DNA of 64,000 bases. It comes from Phocaeicola fibrisolvens (GTDB lineage Bacteria; Bacteroidota; Bacteroidia; Bacteroidales; Bacteroidaceae). Shown piece after piece: positions 51,959 through 60,316 of the stretch (within the stretch, counting starts at the first letter, position 1; the number at the start of each line of letters is the position of its first letter). Location of the stretch: contig NZ_JAOQJI010000008.1 in the NCBI RefSeq assembly GCF_025567125.1, positions 65,230 to 129,229 on the forward strand. Direction: 5' to 3'. The notes under the pieces are model-generated. The model did not search any database and was not told the DNA's origin. It saw nothing but the letters and a program-made list of their open reading frames with translations. The position numbers and the translations under genes were made by a program.

Positions 51959-53158
51959 TTATTTGCTGTTCAGGATGTTCATGGTGTCGGTAGCAATCAT
52001 CAGCTCTTCGTCGGTCGGGATGACTACGACTTTTACTTTGGAATTGTCAGTAGAGATGATGGCTTCTTTTCCGCGAACTTTGTTTCTTTCCGGATCGATT
52101 TCTACGCCCAGGAAGCCCAAAGTCTTGCAGACACCGGCACGGGCAGTAGCCTGGTTTTCACCTACACCACCTGTGAACAGGATGACGTCGACGCCTCCCA
52201 TGGCAGCAGCGTATGCACCGATGTATTTGGTGATGCGGTAGAAGTACATGTTTTCAGTCAGGATGGCACGTTCTTCGCCTCTGGCTACGGCATCTTCCAG
52301 CTCACGCATGTCGCTTGATTTTTCGAACATACCCAGCACACCGCTCTTCTTGTTCAGCAGGGTAGACATTTCATCTGGAGTCAGGCCTTCTTTCTTCATG
52401 ATGTAAGTGATGGCACCTCCGTCGATGTCTCCACTACGAGTACCCATCATCAAGCCTTCCAGCGGAGTCAGTCCCATGCTGGTATCGATACATTTTCCGT
52501 CTTTTACAGCAGCGATGGAACCACCGTTACCGATGTGGCAGGTGATGATACGGCTGCCTTCCTGCGGGATACCCAGGAATTCACATACACGTTTTGAAAC
52601 ATAGCGGTGAGAAGTTCCGTGGAAACCGTAGCGGCGGATACCGTATTTTTCATAATAGCTGTAAGGAATGGCATACAGGTATGCATAGTCCGGCATAGTC
52701 TGGTGGAAAGCAGTATCGAATACGGCTACCTGCGGCACTTCCGGCAACAGTTTCTGAACGGCATAGATACCTTTCAGGTTAGCCGGGTTGTGAAGCGGGC
52801 CCAGGTCGCAGCACTCTTCTACGGCTGCAATCACGGCATCGTCAATCAGTACAGAACCACTGAACTTGGTACCTCCGTGCAGTACGCGGTGACCCACAGC
52901 TTTGATTTCATGCAGGTTTTTTACAGCACCGTATTCAGGATTGGTCAGTGTATCGAAGATGAATTGTACGCCGGTAGTGTGTTCCGGTACGTCTTTTTCG
53001 AGGATTTTCTTTTCACCGTTCGGCAGAGTAAGCTTCAGGAAAGAGCCCGGAAGGCCGATTTTTTCGATTCCTCCTTGCGCGAGGACTTCTTTTGTAGTCA
53101 TTTCAAACAGTTTGTACTTGATTGAAGAGCTACCACAGTTGAGTACTAATACTTTCAT
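51959..53158 (-). CDS. ackA: Acetate kinase
   Basis: 399 residues from the ATG at 53158 (MKVLVLNCGSSSIKYKLF), not from the in-frame codon at 53194. AFDTAFHQTMP, RRYGFHGTSHRYV, IITCHIGNGGSIAAVKDG and LFTGGVGEN are the conserved blocks, with RFGFHG-type His and Arg active-site residues. It makes ATP and acetate from acetyl phosphate. It lies 94 bases after pta, with a long hairpin between. Confidence 0.97.
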   Translation of the reverse strand: MKVLVLNCGSSSIKYKLFEMTTKEVLAQGGIEKIGLPGSFLKLTLPNGEKKILEKDVPEHTTGVQFIFDTLTNPEYGAVKNLHEIKAVGHRVLHGGTKFSGSVLIDDAVIAAVEECCDLGPLHNPANLKGIYAVQKLLPEVPQVAVFDTAFHQTMPDYAYLYAIPYSYYEKYGIRRYGFHGTSHRYVSKRVCEFLGIPQEGSRIITCHIGNGGSIAAVKDGKCIDTSMGLTPLEGLMMGTRSGDIDGGAITYIMKKEGLTPDEMSTLLNKKSGVLGMFEKSSDMRELEDAVARGEERAILTENMYFYRITKYIGAYAAAMGGVDVILFTGGVGENQATARAGVCKTLGFLGVEIDPERNKVRGKEAIISTDNSKVKVVVIPTDEELMIATDTMNILNSK

Positions 53159-53191
53159 ATAATTGGAATATTTTTTTAGAATAGTGAAAAT

Positions 53192-53229
53192 CATAATGCC
53201 ACTCTGCGAGAAAGGGGAGTGGCATTATG
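53192..53229 (-). terminator. Hairpin in the pta-ackA intergenic region
   Basis: CATAATGCCACTC (53192-53204) and GAGTGGCATTATG (53217-53229) form a perfect 13-bp stem. It lies between pta and ackA, transcribed leftward. T run after it is weak (ATTTTC), so partial termination or mRNA processing is as likely as full termination. Confidence 0.55.
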
Positions 53230-53251
53230 GATATGGATAAGATTCGGATGA

Positions 53252-54262
53252 TTACTGAGCTTTGGCAGCGATGGCCTGGTTAGCTGTGATGGCAATCATC
53301 TTATATACGTCGTCTACACTGCATCCACGAGACAAGTCGTTGACCGGACGGGCGATACCCTGCAGGATCGGTCCTACGGCAGTTGCATGTCCCAGACGTT
53401 CTACCAGTTTGTAAGAGATGTTTCCGACTTCCAGACACGGAACCACCAGTACGTTGGCTTTTCCAGCGATTTCTGAACCCGGAGCTTTGCTGGCGCCTAC
53501 CTTCGGAACCAGTGCAGCATCGGCCTGCAGTTCACCGTCAATCTTCAGGGACGGATCCATTTCTTTGGCAATCTTCAGGGCTTCTACCACTTTGTCTACT
53601 ACTTCATGTTTAGCAGAACCTTTGGTTGAGAAACTCAACATGGCTACACGCGGGTCAAGACCTGCTACAGACTGAGCTGTACGAGCCGTACAGATGGCAA
53701 TCTGTGCCAGTTGGTTGGCATCCGGAACCGGAGTTACGGCTACGTCACCCATTACCAGGATACCGTTGTCACCGCATTCAGGAGCGTGTGTCAGCAACAG
53801 CATGGCACCTGAAACACAAGTGATACCCGGAGCAGTCTTGATAATCTGCAATGCCGGACGAAGTACGTCGCCAGTCGTGTTGCGGGCACCGGCCAGCTGT
53901 CCGTCTGCATCACCCGATTTGATAATCAGACAGCCCAAGTAAAGCGGATTCAAAACCAGTTTGCGGGCTTCTTCGATGGTCATGCCTTTTTTCTTACGAA
54001 GTTCGCAAAGCAGTTGTGCGTATTCTTCTTTCTTCGGATGGTTTTCCGGATCGATGATGGTAGCTTTGTGAATGTTACCTAATCCCCATTCTTTGGCCAG
54101 ACCCATGATTTCATCGGGATTACCCAACAGAATCAAGTCTGCTACACCGTCTGTCAATACCTGATTGGCAGCCTTCAAAGTACGTTCTTCTGTTCCTTCC
54201 GGAAGCACGATGCGCTGTTTGTTTGCTTTAGCGCGTTCAACGATTTCACTGATTAAATCCAT
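53252..54262 (-). CDS. pta: Phosphate acetyltransferase
   Basis: 336 residues, the short single-domain form. IVLPEGTEERTLKAANQV opens the PTA_PTB domain; KSGDADGQLAGA, GILVMGDVAVTPVP and VLVVPCLEVGNI are conserved. It makes acetyl phosphate from acetyl-CoA, used by ackA. An 18-bp palindrome lies 60 bases upstream of the start, over the -7 box TATTTTTG. Confidence 0.96.
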   Translation of the reverse strand: MDLISEIVERAKANKQRIVLPEGTEERTLKAANQVLTDGVADLILLGNPDEIMGLAKEWGLGNIHKATIIDPENHPKKEEYAQLLCELRKKKGMTIEEARKLVLNPLYLGCLIIKSGDADGQLAGARNTTGDVLRPALQIIKTAPGITCVSGAMLLLTHAPECGDNGILVMGDVAVTPVPDANQLAQIAICTARTAQSVAGLDPRVAMLSFSTKGSAKHEVVDKVVEALKIAKEMDPSLKIDGELQADAALVPKVGASKAPGSEIAGKANVLVVPCLEVGNISYKLVERLGHATAVGPILQGIARPVNDLSRGCSVDDVYKMIAITANQAIAAKAQ

Positions 54263-54324
54263 GATTTATATGTTAAATAATAAATGCTTGTTGTGTGCGA
54301 TAACATTGTTTCCCTTATCTGCTG

Positions 54325-54342
54325 CAAAAATAGCTATTTTTG
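54325..54342. promoter_or_regulatory. Perfect 18-bp palindrome over the pta -7 box
   Basis: CAAAAATAGCTATTTTTG reads the same on both strands. Each strand carries TATTTTTG, a full -7 match, so it may be an operator over the pta promoter or a symmetric start site. No matching -33 box at 19-21 bases was found on either strand. Confidence 0.5.
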
Positions 54343-54497
54343 TAATATCTAGTTTGCAAAAGACGTTTTTTTTTACTTTAAAGTATGCAAAAACCCTCAC
54401 TTCTTTTATGAAGGGGAATAAAAACCGGTTTTTGGGTAGATTGGTTTTTCTGATTATGTAAATTTGCGCCGGTTTTCAATATTAAATTTAAGGTAAA

Positions 54498-54848
54498 ATG
54501 ATTCGACAGTGTTCTATTCTTTTCGGATGTCTGGCATTGGGCGAGCTGATTGTATATCTGACGGGCATAAAACTGCCTTCAAGTATCATCGGTATGCTGC
54601 TGCTGACTCTGTTTCTTCAGCTGGGTTGGATAAAGCTGGAGTGGGTGCAAGGCCTGACTAATTTCTTGGTAGCTAATCTCGGATTTTTCTTTGTGCCATC
54701 GGGGGTGGCTTTGATGCTTTATTTCGACATCATTACGGCCCAGTTCTGGCCGATTGTGATTGCTACGTTGGTTAGTACAGTATTAGTGTTGGTTGTTACA
54801 GGTTGGGTTCATCAATTGGTGCGTAAGTATGGATTTTTTCGAAAATAA
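54498..54848 (+). CDS. lrgA: LrgA/CidA-family membrane protein
   Basis: 116 residues, four predicted membrane helices; KLPSSIIGMLLLTLFL and FFVPSGVALM match the LrgA family (GxxxG-type and PAG/VG motif). LrgA/CidA proteins are holin-like and, with LrgB, influence murein hydrolysis or pyruvate/glycolate export. A -7 box TAAATTTG lies at 54459-54466. It overlaps lrgB by 20 bases. Confidence 0.9.
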   Translation: MIRQCSILFGCLALGELIVYLTGIKLPSSIIGMLLLTLFLQLGWIKLEWVQGLTNFLVANLGFFFVPSGVALMLYFDIITAQFWPIVIATLVSTVLVLVVTGWVHQLVRKYGFFRK

Positions 54849-55524
54849 GTTCTTTTTATTGGCCATTACATTTGGCTTTTATTTCTTGTCAAAATTGTTG
54901 CAAAGAAAAACGGGTTGGGTCTTGTTGAACCCGATTTTGGTGGCGATTGCCTTACTGATTTGTTTCCTGGAATGTACAGGTGTCTCTTATAAAACATATT
55001 CAGAAGCAGGTTATCTTGTAGAATTCTGGTTGAAGCCGGCAGTAGTGGCATTGGGTGTTCCATTGTATCTGCAGTTGCGTATGATTAAGAAACAGCTGAT
55101 GCCGATTCTGGTTTCACAGCTGGCAGGCTGTGTAGTAGGGCTGGTTTCTGTCACCATTATAGCCAAGCTGTTGGATGCATCGCCTGAAGTGATTATGTCT
55201 TTGGCTCCGAAATCGGTTACCACTCCGATTGCCATGGAAGTATCGAATGCAGTAGGAGGTATTCCTTCTTTGACGGCAGCTGTGGTGATTGTGGTCGGAT
55301 TGTTTGGGGCTATTTGCGGTTTTAAACTTCTGCAGGTAGGACGTGTGGCCAGTCCGATTGCCCAGGGCTTGTCCATGGGTACGGCCAGTCATGCCGTGGG
55401 TACTTCACGTGCCATGGAAGTGAGTGGAAAGTATGGAGCGTATGCCAGCTTGGGACTGACATTGAACGGAATCCTTACAGCACTGCTTTCACCGACCATT
55501 CTGCATCTGCTGGGATTGTATTAA
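54829..55524 (+). CDS. lrgB: LrgB-family membrane protein
   Basis: 231 residues from the ATG at 54829 (MDFFENKFFLLAITFG); the in-frame 54793 start would overlap lrgA more. About seven membrane helices, with SLAPKSVTTPIAMEVS, GLSMGTASHAVGTSRAME and the conserved LGLTLNGILTALL end. Acts with LrgA at the inner membrane. Starts inside the last codons of lrgA. Confidence 0.93.
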   Translation: MDFFENKFFLLAITFGFYFLSKLLQRKTGWVLLNPILVAIALLICFLECTGVSYKTYSEAGYLVEFWLKPAVVALGVPLYLQLRMIKKQLMPILVSQLAGCVVGLVSVTIIAKLLDASPEVIMSLAPKSVTTPIAMEVSNAVGGIPSLTAAVVIVVGLFGAICGFKLLQVGRVASPIAQGLSMGTASHAVGTSRAMEVSGKYGAYASLGLTLNGILTALLSPTILHLLGLY

Positions 55525-55581
55525 AGGTTGTTACGGGATGTCATATTGTCCAAACAGGAGGTGAACTGTGAAAGGGATGAA

Positions 55582-55612
55582 TTGGTCTTTTTCGCAAAAT
55601 GCACTATATTTG
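55582..55612 (+). promoter_or_regulatory. Promoter for the DUF2156-GNAT pair
   Basis: TTGG (55582-55585), 19-base spacer, TATATTTG (55605-55612). Same boxes and spacing as the trxA promoter. Confidence 0.68.
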
Positions 55613-55641
55613 TCCTTTAAACAGGGAACCAAATTTGTGTT

Positions 55642-56532
55642 ATGATTACATTTAAACCTATTGAACTAGACGACAAAGATAGGGTCCAGAAATATACGTT
55701 ACGCAGTTGGCGTCGTAATTGCGACCTGTCATTTTCTAATTTATACAGCTGGCGCTTCTTGTATCGTACGGAGATTGCGGAGAAGGACGGCTTCTTGTTG
55801 TTCCGTTTTTATGCCGACAATCAATTGGCTTACATGATGCCGGTGGGAGAGGGTAATCTCCATTCTATATTGGAGGAACTGATGGAGGATGCACGCAGCC
55901 TGGGGGCTCCTTTCCGTTTGCTGGGAGTCTGCGTCGGGATGCGTGCAGAACTGGAATCGGCTTTCCCGTTCCAGTTTGATTTCGTGGCCGACCGTGATTA
56001 TTTTGATTATGTGTATCTGCGGACAGATTTGGCTACTCTGCGTGGAAAGAAATATCAACCCAAGCGGAATCACATCAATAAGTTCAAGGCGGCTTATCCG
56101 GATTATGAATACAAACAGCTGACTCCCGAGCTGATTCCAGAATGCTTGCAACTGGAAACGGAGTGGTGTAAGGCAAATGATTGTGCGGAGAATCAGGCTC
56201 TGCAGGATGAACGTCGTTCCATGACAGCGGCGTTGCAACACATGGATCAGCTGGACATTCAGGGAGGTGTACTTTATGTAGGAGGCAAGATTGTGGCTTT
56301 CACGTTTGGTGCGCCCATCAACCAGGAAACCTTTGATACCTGTGTGGAAAAGGCTGATACGGATATTGAAGGAGCATACGCCATGATTAACTATGAGTTT
56401 GCCAACCATATTCCTGAACAGTATGTGTATATCAACCGGGAAGAAGATTTGGGATTGGAAGGGCTTCGCAGGGCGAAACTGTCTTATCATCCGGAGATTC
56501 TTCTTGAAAAGTACGTGGCAGAATTGAAATGA
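55642..56532 (+). CDS. DUF2156 (LPG synthase C-terminal-like) protein
   Basis: 296 residues, soluble. Two tandem GNAT-like folds: FKPIELDDKDRVQKY, CDLSFSNLYSWRF, then KKYQPKRNHINKFKAAYPDY and the last block EDLGLEGLRRAKLSYHPEI. The same fold forms the catalytic part of lysyl-phosphatidylglycerol synthase, but there is no membrane domain here. Aminoacyl-transferase activity is possible; the role is unknown. It overlaps the next gene in ATGA. Confidence 0.88.
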   Translation: MITFKPIELDDKDRVQKYTLRSWRRNCDLSFSNLYSWRFLYRTEIAEKDGFLLFRFYADNQLAYMMPVGEGNLHSILEELMEDARSLGAPFRLLGVCVGMRAELESAFPFQFDFVADRDYFDYVYLRTDLATLRGKKYQPKRNHINKFKAAYPDYEYKQLTPELIPECLQLETEWCKANDCAENQALQDERRSMTAALQHMDQLDIQGGVLYVGGKIVAFTFGAPINQETFDTCVEKADTDIEGAYAMINYEFANHIPEQYVYINREEDLGLEGLRRAKLSYHPEILLEKYVAELK

Positions 56533-57554
56533 CAATAAAGGAACAAGTCAAAGTCCTCTGGAAACAGTGTTTCCATGATACGGACGAATTCATTGATTTT
56601 TATTTTCAAAAGCGGTATACCGATGAGCTGAACAGTTATGCGGAAGCAGACGGTCGGGTCATTGCCGCTTTGCAGCGTATTCCTTATGCTTTGACGTATG
56701 AGGGGATGGAAATGCCTGTCGCCTATATTTCCGGGGCCTGTACGGATCCGGCCTATCGGAACCAAGGGACGATGCGTCGGTTGCTGGCGGAAGCACATCG
56801 TCGGATGTACCGGGAAGGAGTGATGTTTTCTACTTTGATTCCGGCGGAAGAATGGTTGAAAGGATATTATGCCCGTTCCGGATATGCGAATTGTTTTTCA
56901 CAGACAAAAAAGTTATTAACAGCTTCTTCTTTACCTGTTGATAACTTTTCGGGGTCGTTGAAAATGGTTGAAATCCCTCCTGAGAGTACACTGTGTGGGG
57001 ATGCATTTCGTTTTTTTGATCATTTCCAATCTTCCCAGGAGGCTTACATACAGCATGATTGGGAGGATTTCCACATTATATTAACCGATTTGCAGTTGAG
57101 CGGCGGTTCGTTGTGGGGGGCTTTTCAGGAAGGAGTCTTGAGTGGGCTCTGTTTTTGCTTTCCGGAAGAAAAGACGTTGAAAGTAACGGAACAGGTTGCT
57201 GTGGGGAAAGAGGTGGAGCAGGCTATGTTGGAGTATCTATTGTCTCACTACCATGCGGTTCAGGCAGAATGTCTGGGGAGAGAAGGAGAAAACTCCTATG
57301 AGCTGGGAATGGCGAGAATCATTCATGTAGAAGCCATGCTGCGGTTGCTGGCAGGCAGGCATTCAAGTAATCTTTATATAAAGGTGGAAGGGGATGAGGC
57401 TATTCCTGAAAATAATGGCTGGCACAATGTAGAAAATGGACATTATTTTAGAGGACGACAAGAGGGAAAAACATATCGTATCCTTTCTATTGAAAGATTG
57501 ACTTGCTTGCTGTTTGAGGGAAAACACCCTTATATGAATCTGATGTTAAATTAA
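56529..57554 (+). CDS. GNAT-family N-acetyltransferase (Eis-like layout)
   Basis: 341 residues. GNAT motif A: PVAYISGACTDPAYRNQGTM, with RNQGTMRRLL as the acetyl-CoA loop; EWLKGYYARSGY follows. A second acetyltransferase-like part and a C-terminal sterol-carrier-like region (about 250-340) make the three-part layout of Eis-type enzymes. Substrate unknown. Translationally coupled to DUF2156 (ATGA), and 3 bases from the convergent diadenylate cyclase. Confidence 0.82.
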   Translation: MTIKEQVKVLWKQCFHDTDEFIDFYFQKRYTDELNSYAEADGRVIAALQRIPYALTYEGMEMPVAYISGACTDPAYRNQGTMRRLLAEAHRRMYREGVMFSTLIPAEEWLKGYYARSGYANCFSQTKKLLTASSLPVDNFSGSLKMVEIPPESTLCGDAFRFFDHFQSSQEAYIQHDWEDFHIILTDLQLSGGSLWGAFQEGVLSGLCFCFPEEKTLKVTEQVAVGKEVEQAMLEYLLSHYHAVQAECLGREGENSYELGMARIIHVEAMLRLLAGRHSSNLYIKVEGDEAIPENNGWHNVENGHYFRGRQEGKTYRILSIERLTCLLFEGKHPYMNLMLN

Positions 57555-57557
57555 GGA

Positions 57558-58337
57558 CTATTGTTCGCTTTCCGAGGTTAACATACGTTCCAGTTCTTCG
57601 GCGGTGAGTTTTAGGTGAAACTGTCCGCGGTAGGCGATGGAGATACCTCCGGTTTCTTCCGATACAATGATGGCCATGGCATCCGTTTCCTGTGAGACAC
57701 CTAATGCTGCGCGGTGGCGAAGTCCCAGTTCTTTGGGAATTTCCAGGTTGTGTGAGACCGGAAGAATGCATCCCGCAGCTTTTATCCGTTTGTGACTGAT
57801 AATCATGGCTCCATCGTGAAGCGGGCTGTTTTTAAAGAAAATGTTTTCAATCAGCCGTTGGTTGATGTTGGCATCAATCACATCTCCTGTGCGTACGATA
57901 TCATCTAGTGGAAAGTCTTTTTCGATGACAATCAAGGCGCCTACTTTTCCTTTGCTCATGTTCAGGCAAGCCATGACAATAGGCATGATGTCTTCTCGTT
58001 CTGTTTCATTCTTTTTGTTGCCTTTCAGGAAGCGGAACAGACTGTTGCTTCGGTGTCGGGAACCAAGGGAAAGTAGAAAATGGCGTATCTCATCCTGGAA
58101 CAAAACAATCAGGGCTATGACTCCCACGCTGACCAGCTTGTCGAAGATAGAGCCTAGCAGTCGCATCTGAAGTACTTGTGATACAATGACCCAGATGATA
58201 ATGAACACCAGAATTCCGATAAAAATATTGATGGAGCCCGACGATTTCATCAACTTGTAAGTCTTATACAGCAGAAAGGCTACCAGCAGGATGTCGAGTA
58301 TGTCTTTAAAGCTAAGTATGTATATATCGAAAGGCAT
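57558..58337 (-). CDS. cdaA: Diadenylate cyclase, CdaA/DacA type
   Basis: 259 residues. Three N-terminal membrane helices (to about 80) are followed by a DisA_N domain with the catalytic D175-G-A and R207-H-R motifs (SPLHDGAMIIS and LRHRAALG). It makes c-di-AMP from ATP. Lies 33 bases after folP on the same strand, so folP-cdaA may be an operon. Its stop is 3 bases from the convergent GNAT stop with no terminator. Confidence 0.93.
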   Translation of the reverse strand: MPFDIYILSFKDILDILLVAFLLYKTYKLMKSSGSINIFIGILVFIIIWVIVSQVLQMRLLGSIFDKLVSVGVIALIVLFQDEIRHFLLSLGSRHRSNSLFRFLKGNKKNETEREDIMPIVMACLNMSKGKVGALIVIEKDFPLDDIVRTGDVIDANINQRLIENIFFKNSPLHDGAMIISHKRIKAAGCILPVSHNLEIPKELGLRHRAALGVSQETDAMAIIVSEETGGISIAYRGQFHLKLTAEELERMLTSESEQ

Positions 58338-58370
58338 AAATGAAGAAAATATGAAAGTTCGTGTTTGGAA

Positions 58371-59219
58371 TCATCGTTCTTTAAGTGCCTGAAAAATCCG
58401 TACGGTTTCAGTGGCGGCCTTGACATCGTGCACCCGGAGTATACGGGCTCCTTTCATCAGTGCAATGGCATGCAGGGCAGTAGTTCCATTTAATGCATCT
58501 TCTGGTCCTTCCCCAAGCAGCTTGTAGACCATAGACTTTCGGGAAACTCCTATCAGAATGGGTAGCTGGAACATTTGCAGTTCTTCCAGTTTATCCAATA
58601 TTTCATAGTTGTGTGCCAAGGTTTTTCCGAAACCAAATCCTGGGTCGATAATCAGGTCTTTTACACCAGAGGCTCGTAGTTTTTCGATTTTTTCGGCAAA
58701 GTAAAGAATAATTTCTTTTACCGGGTTGTCGTAGTGAGGATTTTTTTGCATGTTTTGTGGAGTTCCCTGCATGTGCATCATGATGTAGGGGACTTTGAGT
58801 TGGGCTATTGTGGAAAACATTTCTGGGTCCATCTGGCCTGCGGCAATGTCATTGATGAGAGCTATCCCATATTCTTCTACACACATTTTTGCCACATCGG
58901 CCCGAAAGGTATCGACCGAGACGACGGCTTCCGGACATTCGTTCCGAAGTATTTCCAACCCGTATTTGAGTCGTTCCATTTCTTCTTTAGGAGAAACATC
59001 CGACGCATCTGGTCGTGAGGAATAAGCTCCAATATCAATAAAGTCACCTCCTTCGTCCAAGATTTGGTGAATCCGGGCAATAATGTCTTTTTCGGTCTGT
59101 TTGCGGCTGTCCGCATAAAAAGAATCGGGAGTGATGTTGAGGATTCCCATAACCCGGGGTTGGGATAAATCCATCAACTGTCCGTTGACATTGATATATC
59201 TTGCGAATGTTTCTTCCAT
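58371..59219 (-). CDS. folP: Dihydropteroate synthase
   Basis: 282 residues from the ATG at 59219; the longer frame from 59258 would contain the promoter -7 box TACCTTTG (59251-59244), so it is excluded. VMGILNITPDSFYA, FIDIGAYSSRPDA, SVDTFRADVA, INDIAAGQMD, MHMQGTPQNM and DPGFGFGKT are the family blocks that bind pterin and pABA. It makes dihydropteroate in folate synthesis. Confidence 0.97.
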   Translation of the reverse strand: MEETFARYINVNGQLMDLSQPRVMGILNITPDSFYADSRKQTEKDIIARIHQILDEGGDFIDIGAYSSRPDASDVSPKEEMERLKYGLEILRNECPEAVVSVDTFRADVAKMCVEEYGIALINDIAAGQMDPEMFSTIAQLKVPYIMMHMQGTPQNMQKNPHYDNPVKEIILYFAEKIEKLRASGVKDLIIDPGFGFGKTLAHNYEILDKLEELQMFQLPILIGVSRKSMVYKLLGEGPEDALNGTTALHAIALMKGARILRVHDVKAATETVRIFQALKER

Positions 59220-59366
59220 GTTTCCACCTCGTTTTTTGCTCTGCAAAGGTACGTACAATAATTCAATTAGGGCACGTCATTGCATTCGAATTTTGTTTGG
59301 GAAAAGGATTTTTTATGGGGTTTCTTTCTCTCTTTTTACACTTTTGGGTAAAAAAAAGCTCAAAAG

Positions 59367-59397
59367 TTTGCAGGTTAAAAATTTAGTTGTACCTTTG
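59367..59397 (+). promoter_or_regulatory. Consensus promoter for the tRNA-Val pair
   Basis: TTTG (59367-59370), 19-base spacer, TACCTTTG (59390-59397), full match, ending 27 bases before the first tRNA. Confidence 0.82.
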
Positions 59398-59423
59398 CAA
59401 CCGCAATTGAGAACGAGACTATC

Positions 59424-59498
59424 GGGCGTTTAGCTCAGCTGGTTCAGAGCATCTGCCTTACAAGCAGAGGGTCGGCGGTTCGAATCCGTCAACGCCCA
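59424..59498 (+). tRNA. tRNA-Val (anticodon TAC)
   Basis: 75 bases, cloverleaf with acceptor GGGCGTT/AACGCCC, D-arm TAGCTC AGCTGGTTCAGA, anticodon loop CTTACAA (TAC at 59459-59461) and T-loop GGTTCGAATCC. Discriminator A; CCA not encoded. Confidence 0.95.
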
Positions 59499-59537
59499 CT
59501 CAACGAATTTCTCGTAAATCATTGCTTTTTCTTTTTG

Positions 59538-59612
59538 GGGCGTTTAGCTCAGCTGGTTCAGAGCATCTGCCTTACAAGCAGAGGGTCGGCGGTTCGAATC
59601 CGTCAACGCCCA
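59538..59612 (+). tRNA. tRNA-Val (anticodon TAC), second copy
   Basis: Identical to the first copy in all 75 bases, 114 bases downstream. CCA not encoded. Confidence 0.95.
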
Positions 59613-59664
59613 CGTCAAGCTTCGCGATTCTTTTGCGGAGCTTTCTTTTTTTAATTCCTTTAGT

Positions 59665-60309
59665 ATGCAAACATTGATTCTGGCGGATAATCAGGATGTG
59701 ACTCGTTGTGGAATGAAATCCATAGCGCTGGACTTTTTTCCTTTATGTAATTGTGTGGAAGTGACCGACTGGGGATGTTTGACAGAGTCTTTATTGACTT
59801 TTCCAGTAGCATGTGTCGTGTTGGATTATACCTTGTTTGATTGTACGCTTAATCAACTATTGGTGTTGCATGAACGTTTTCCTCAAGTTCATTTTGTGTT
59901 GTTCAGTGACCAATTGGAGAAAGATTTTATTTGGCGTGTATTGTTTGCTGGGCCGAGATTTCATGTGTTGATGAAAGATGCGTCGCTGACGGAAATCAGG
60001 CAATGTTTGGCAAGTGTTGAGGGTAATCAGCAGTTTATAAGCCGGAAAGTGCAGGCGCTTCTGGAGGAAGAAAGGAAGAAGGGGAGTGAGGAGGTATATC
60101 CTCTGACGCAGACTGAGAAAGAAATCTTACGTTCGATGGCACTTGGCCGAAGCACTAAAGAAATTGCAGCCGATCGTTTTCTTAGTGTGTATACGGTGGC
60201 CACTCATCGAAAGAATATATTCCGGAAACTGAAGGTGAATAATGCGCACGAAGCGATTCGTTATGCGCTTCGTGCGGGGATTGTGGATACAATGGAGTAT
60301 TGTATCTGA
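59665..60309 (+). CDS. Orphan NarL/LuxR-type response regulator
   Basis: 214 residues. Receiver-like domain: ADNQDV at the usual acidic-pair site (one acid replaced by Asn), phospho-acceptor D54 in VVLDYTLFD, Ser in VLFSDQ and Lys in HVLMKDAS. LuxR-type DNA-binding end: LTQTEKEILRSMALGRSTKEI, with SVYTVATHRKNIFRKL. No sensor kinase lies near it. The receiver looks changed but may still be phosphorylated. Confidence 0.88.
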   Translation: MQTLILADNQDVTRCGMKSIALDFFPLCNCVEVTDWGCLTESLLTFPVACVVLDYTLFDCTLNQLLVLHERFPQVHFVLFSDQLEKDFIWRVLFAGPRFHVLMKDASLTEIRQCLASVEGNQQFISRKVQALLEEERKKGSEEVYPLTQTEKEILRSMALGRSTKEIAADRFLSVYTVATHRKNIFRKLKVNNAHEAIRYALRAGIVDTMEYCI

Positions 60310-60316
60310 TTTATCT

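Noticed and set aside
54793..54828. Upstream in-frame start for lrgB
   Set aside because: Would put the start deep inside lrgA and add residues without homology; ATG 54829 gives the usual N-terminus.
55741..56535. Minus-strand open frame of 264 codons
   Set aside because: Shadow of the DUF2156 gene.
59424..59612. Integration (att) site at the tRNA-Val pair
   Set aside because: Both copies are intact tandem tRNA genes under one promoter; no integrase and no partial 3' duplicate of the tRNA is present.
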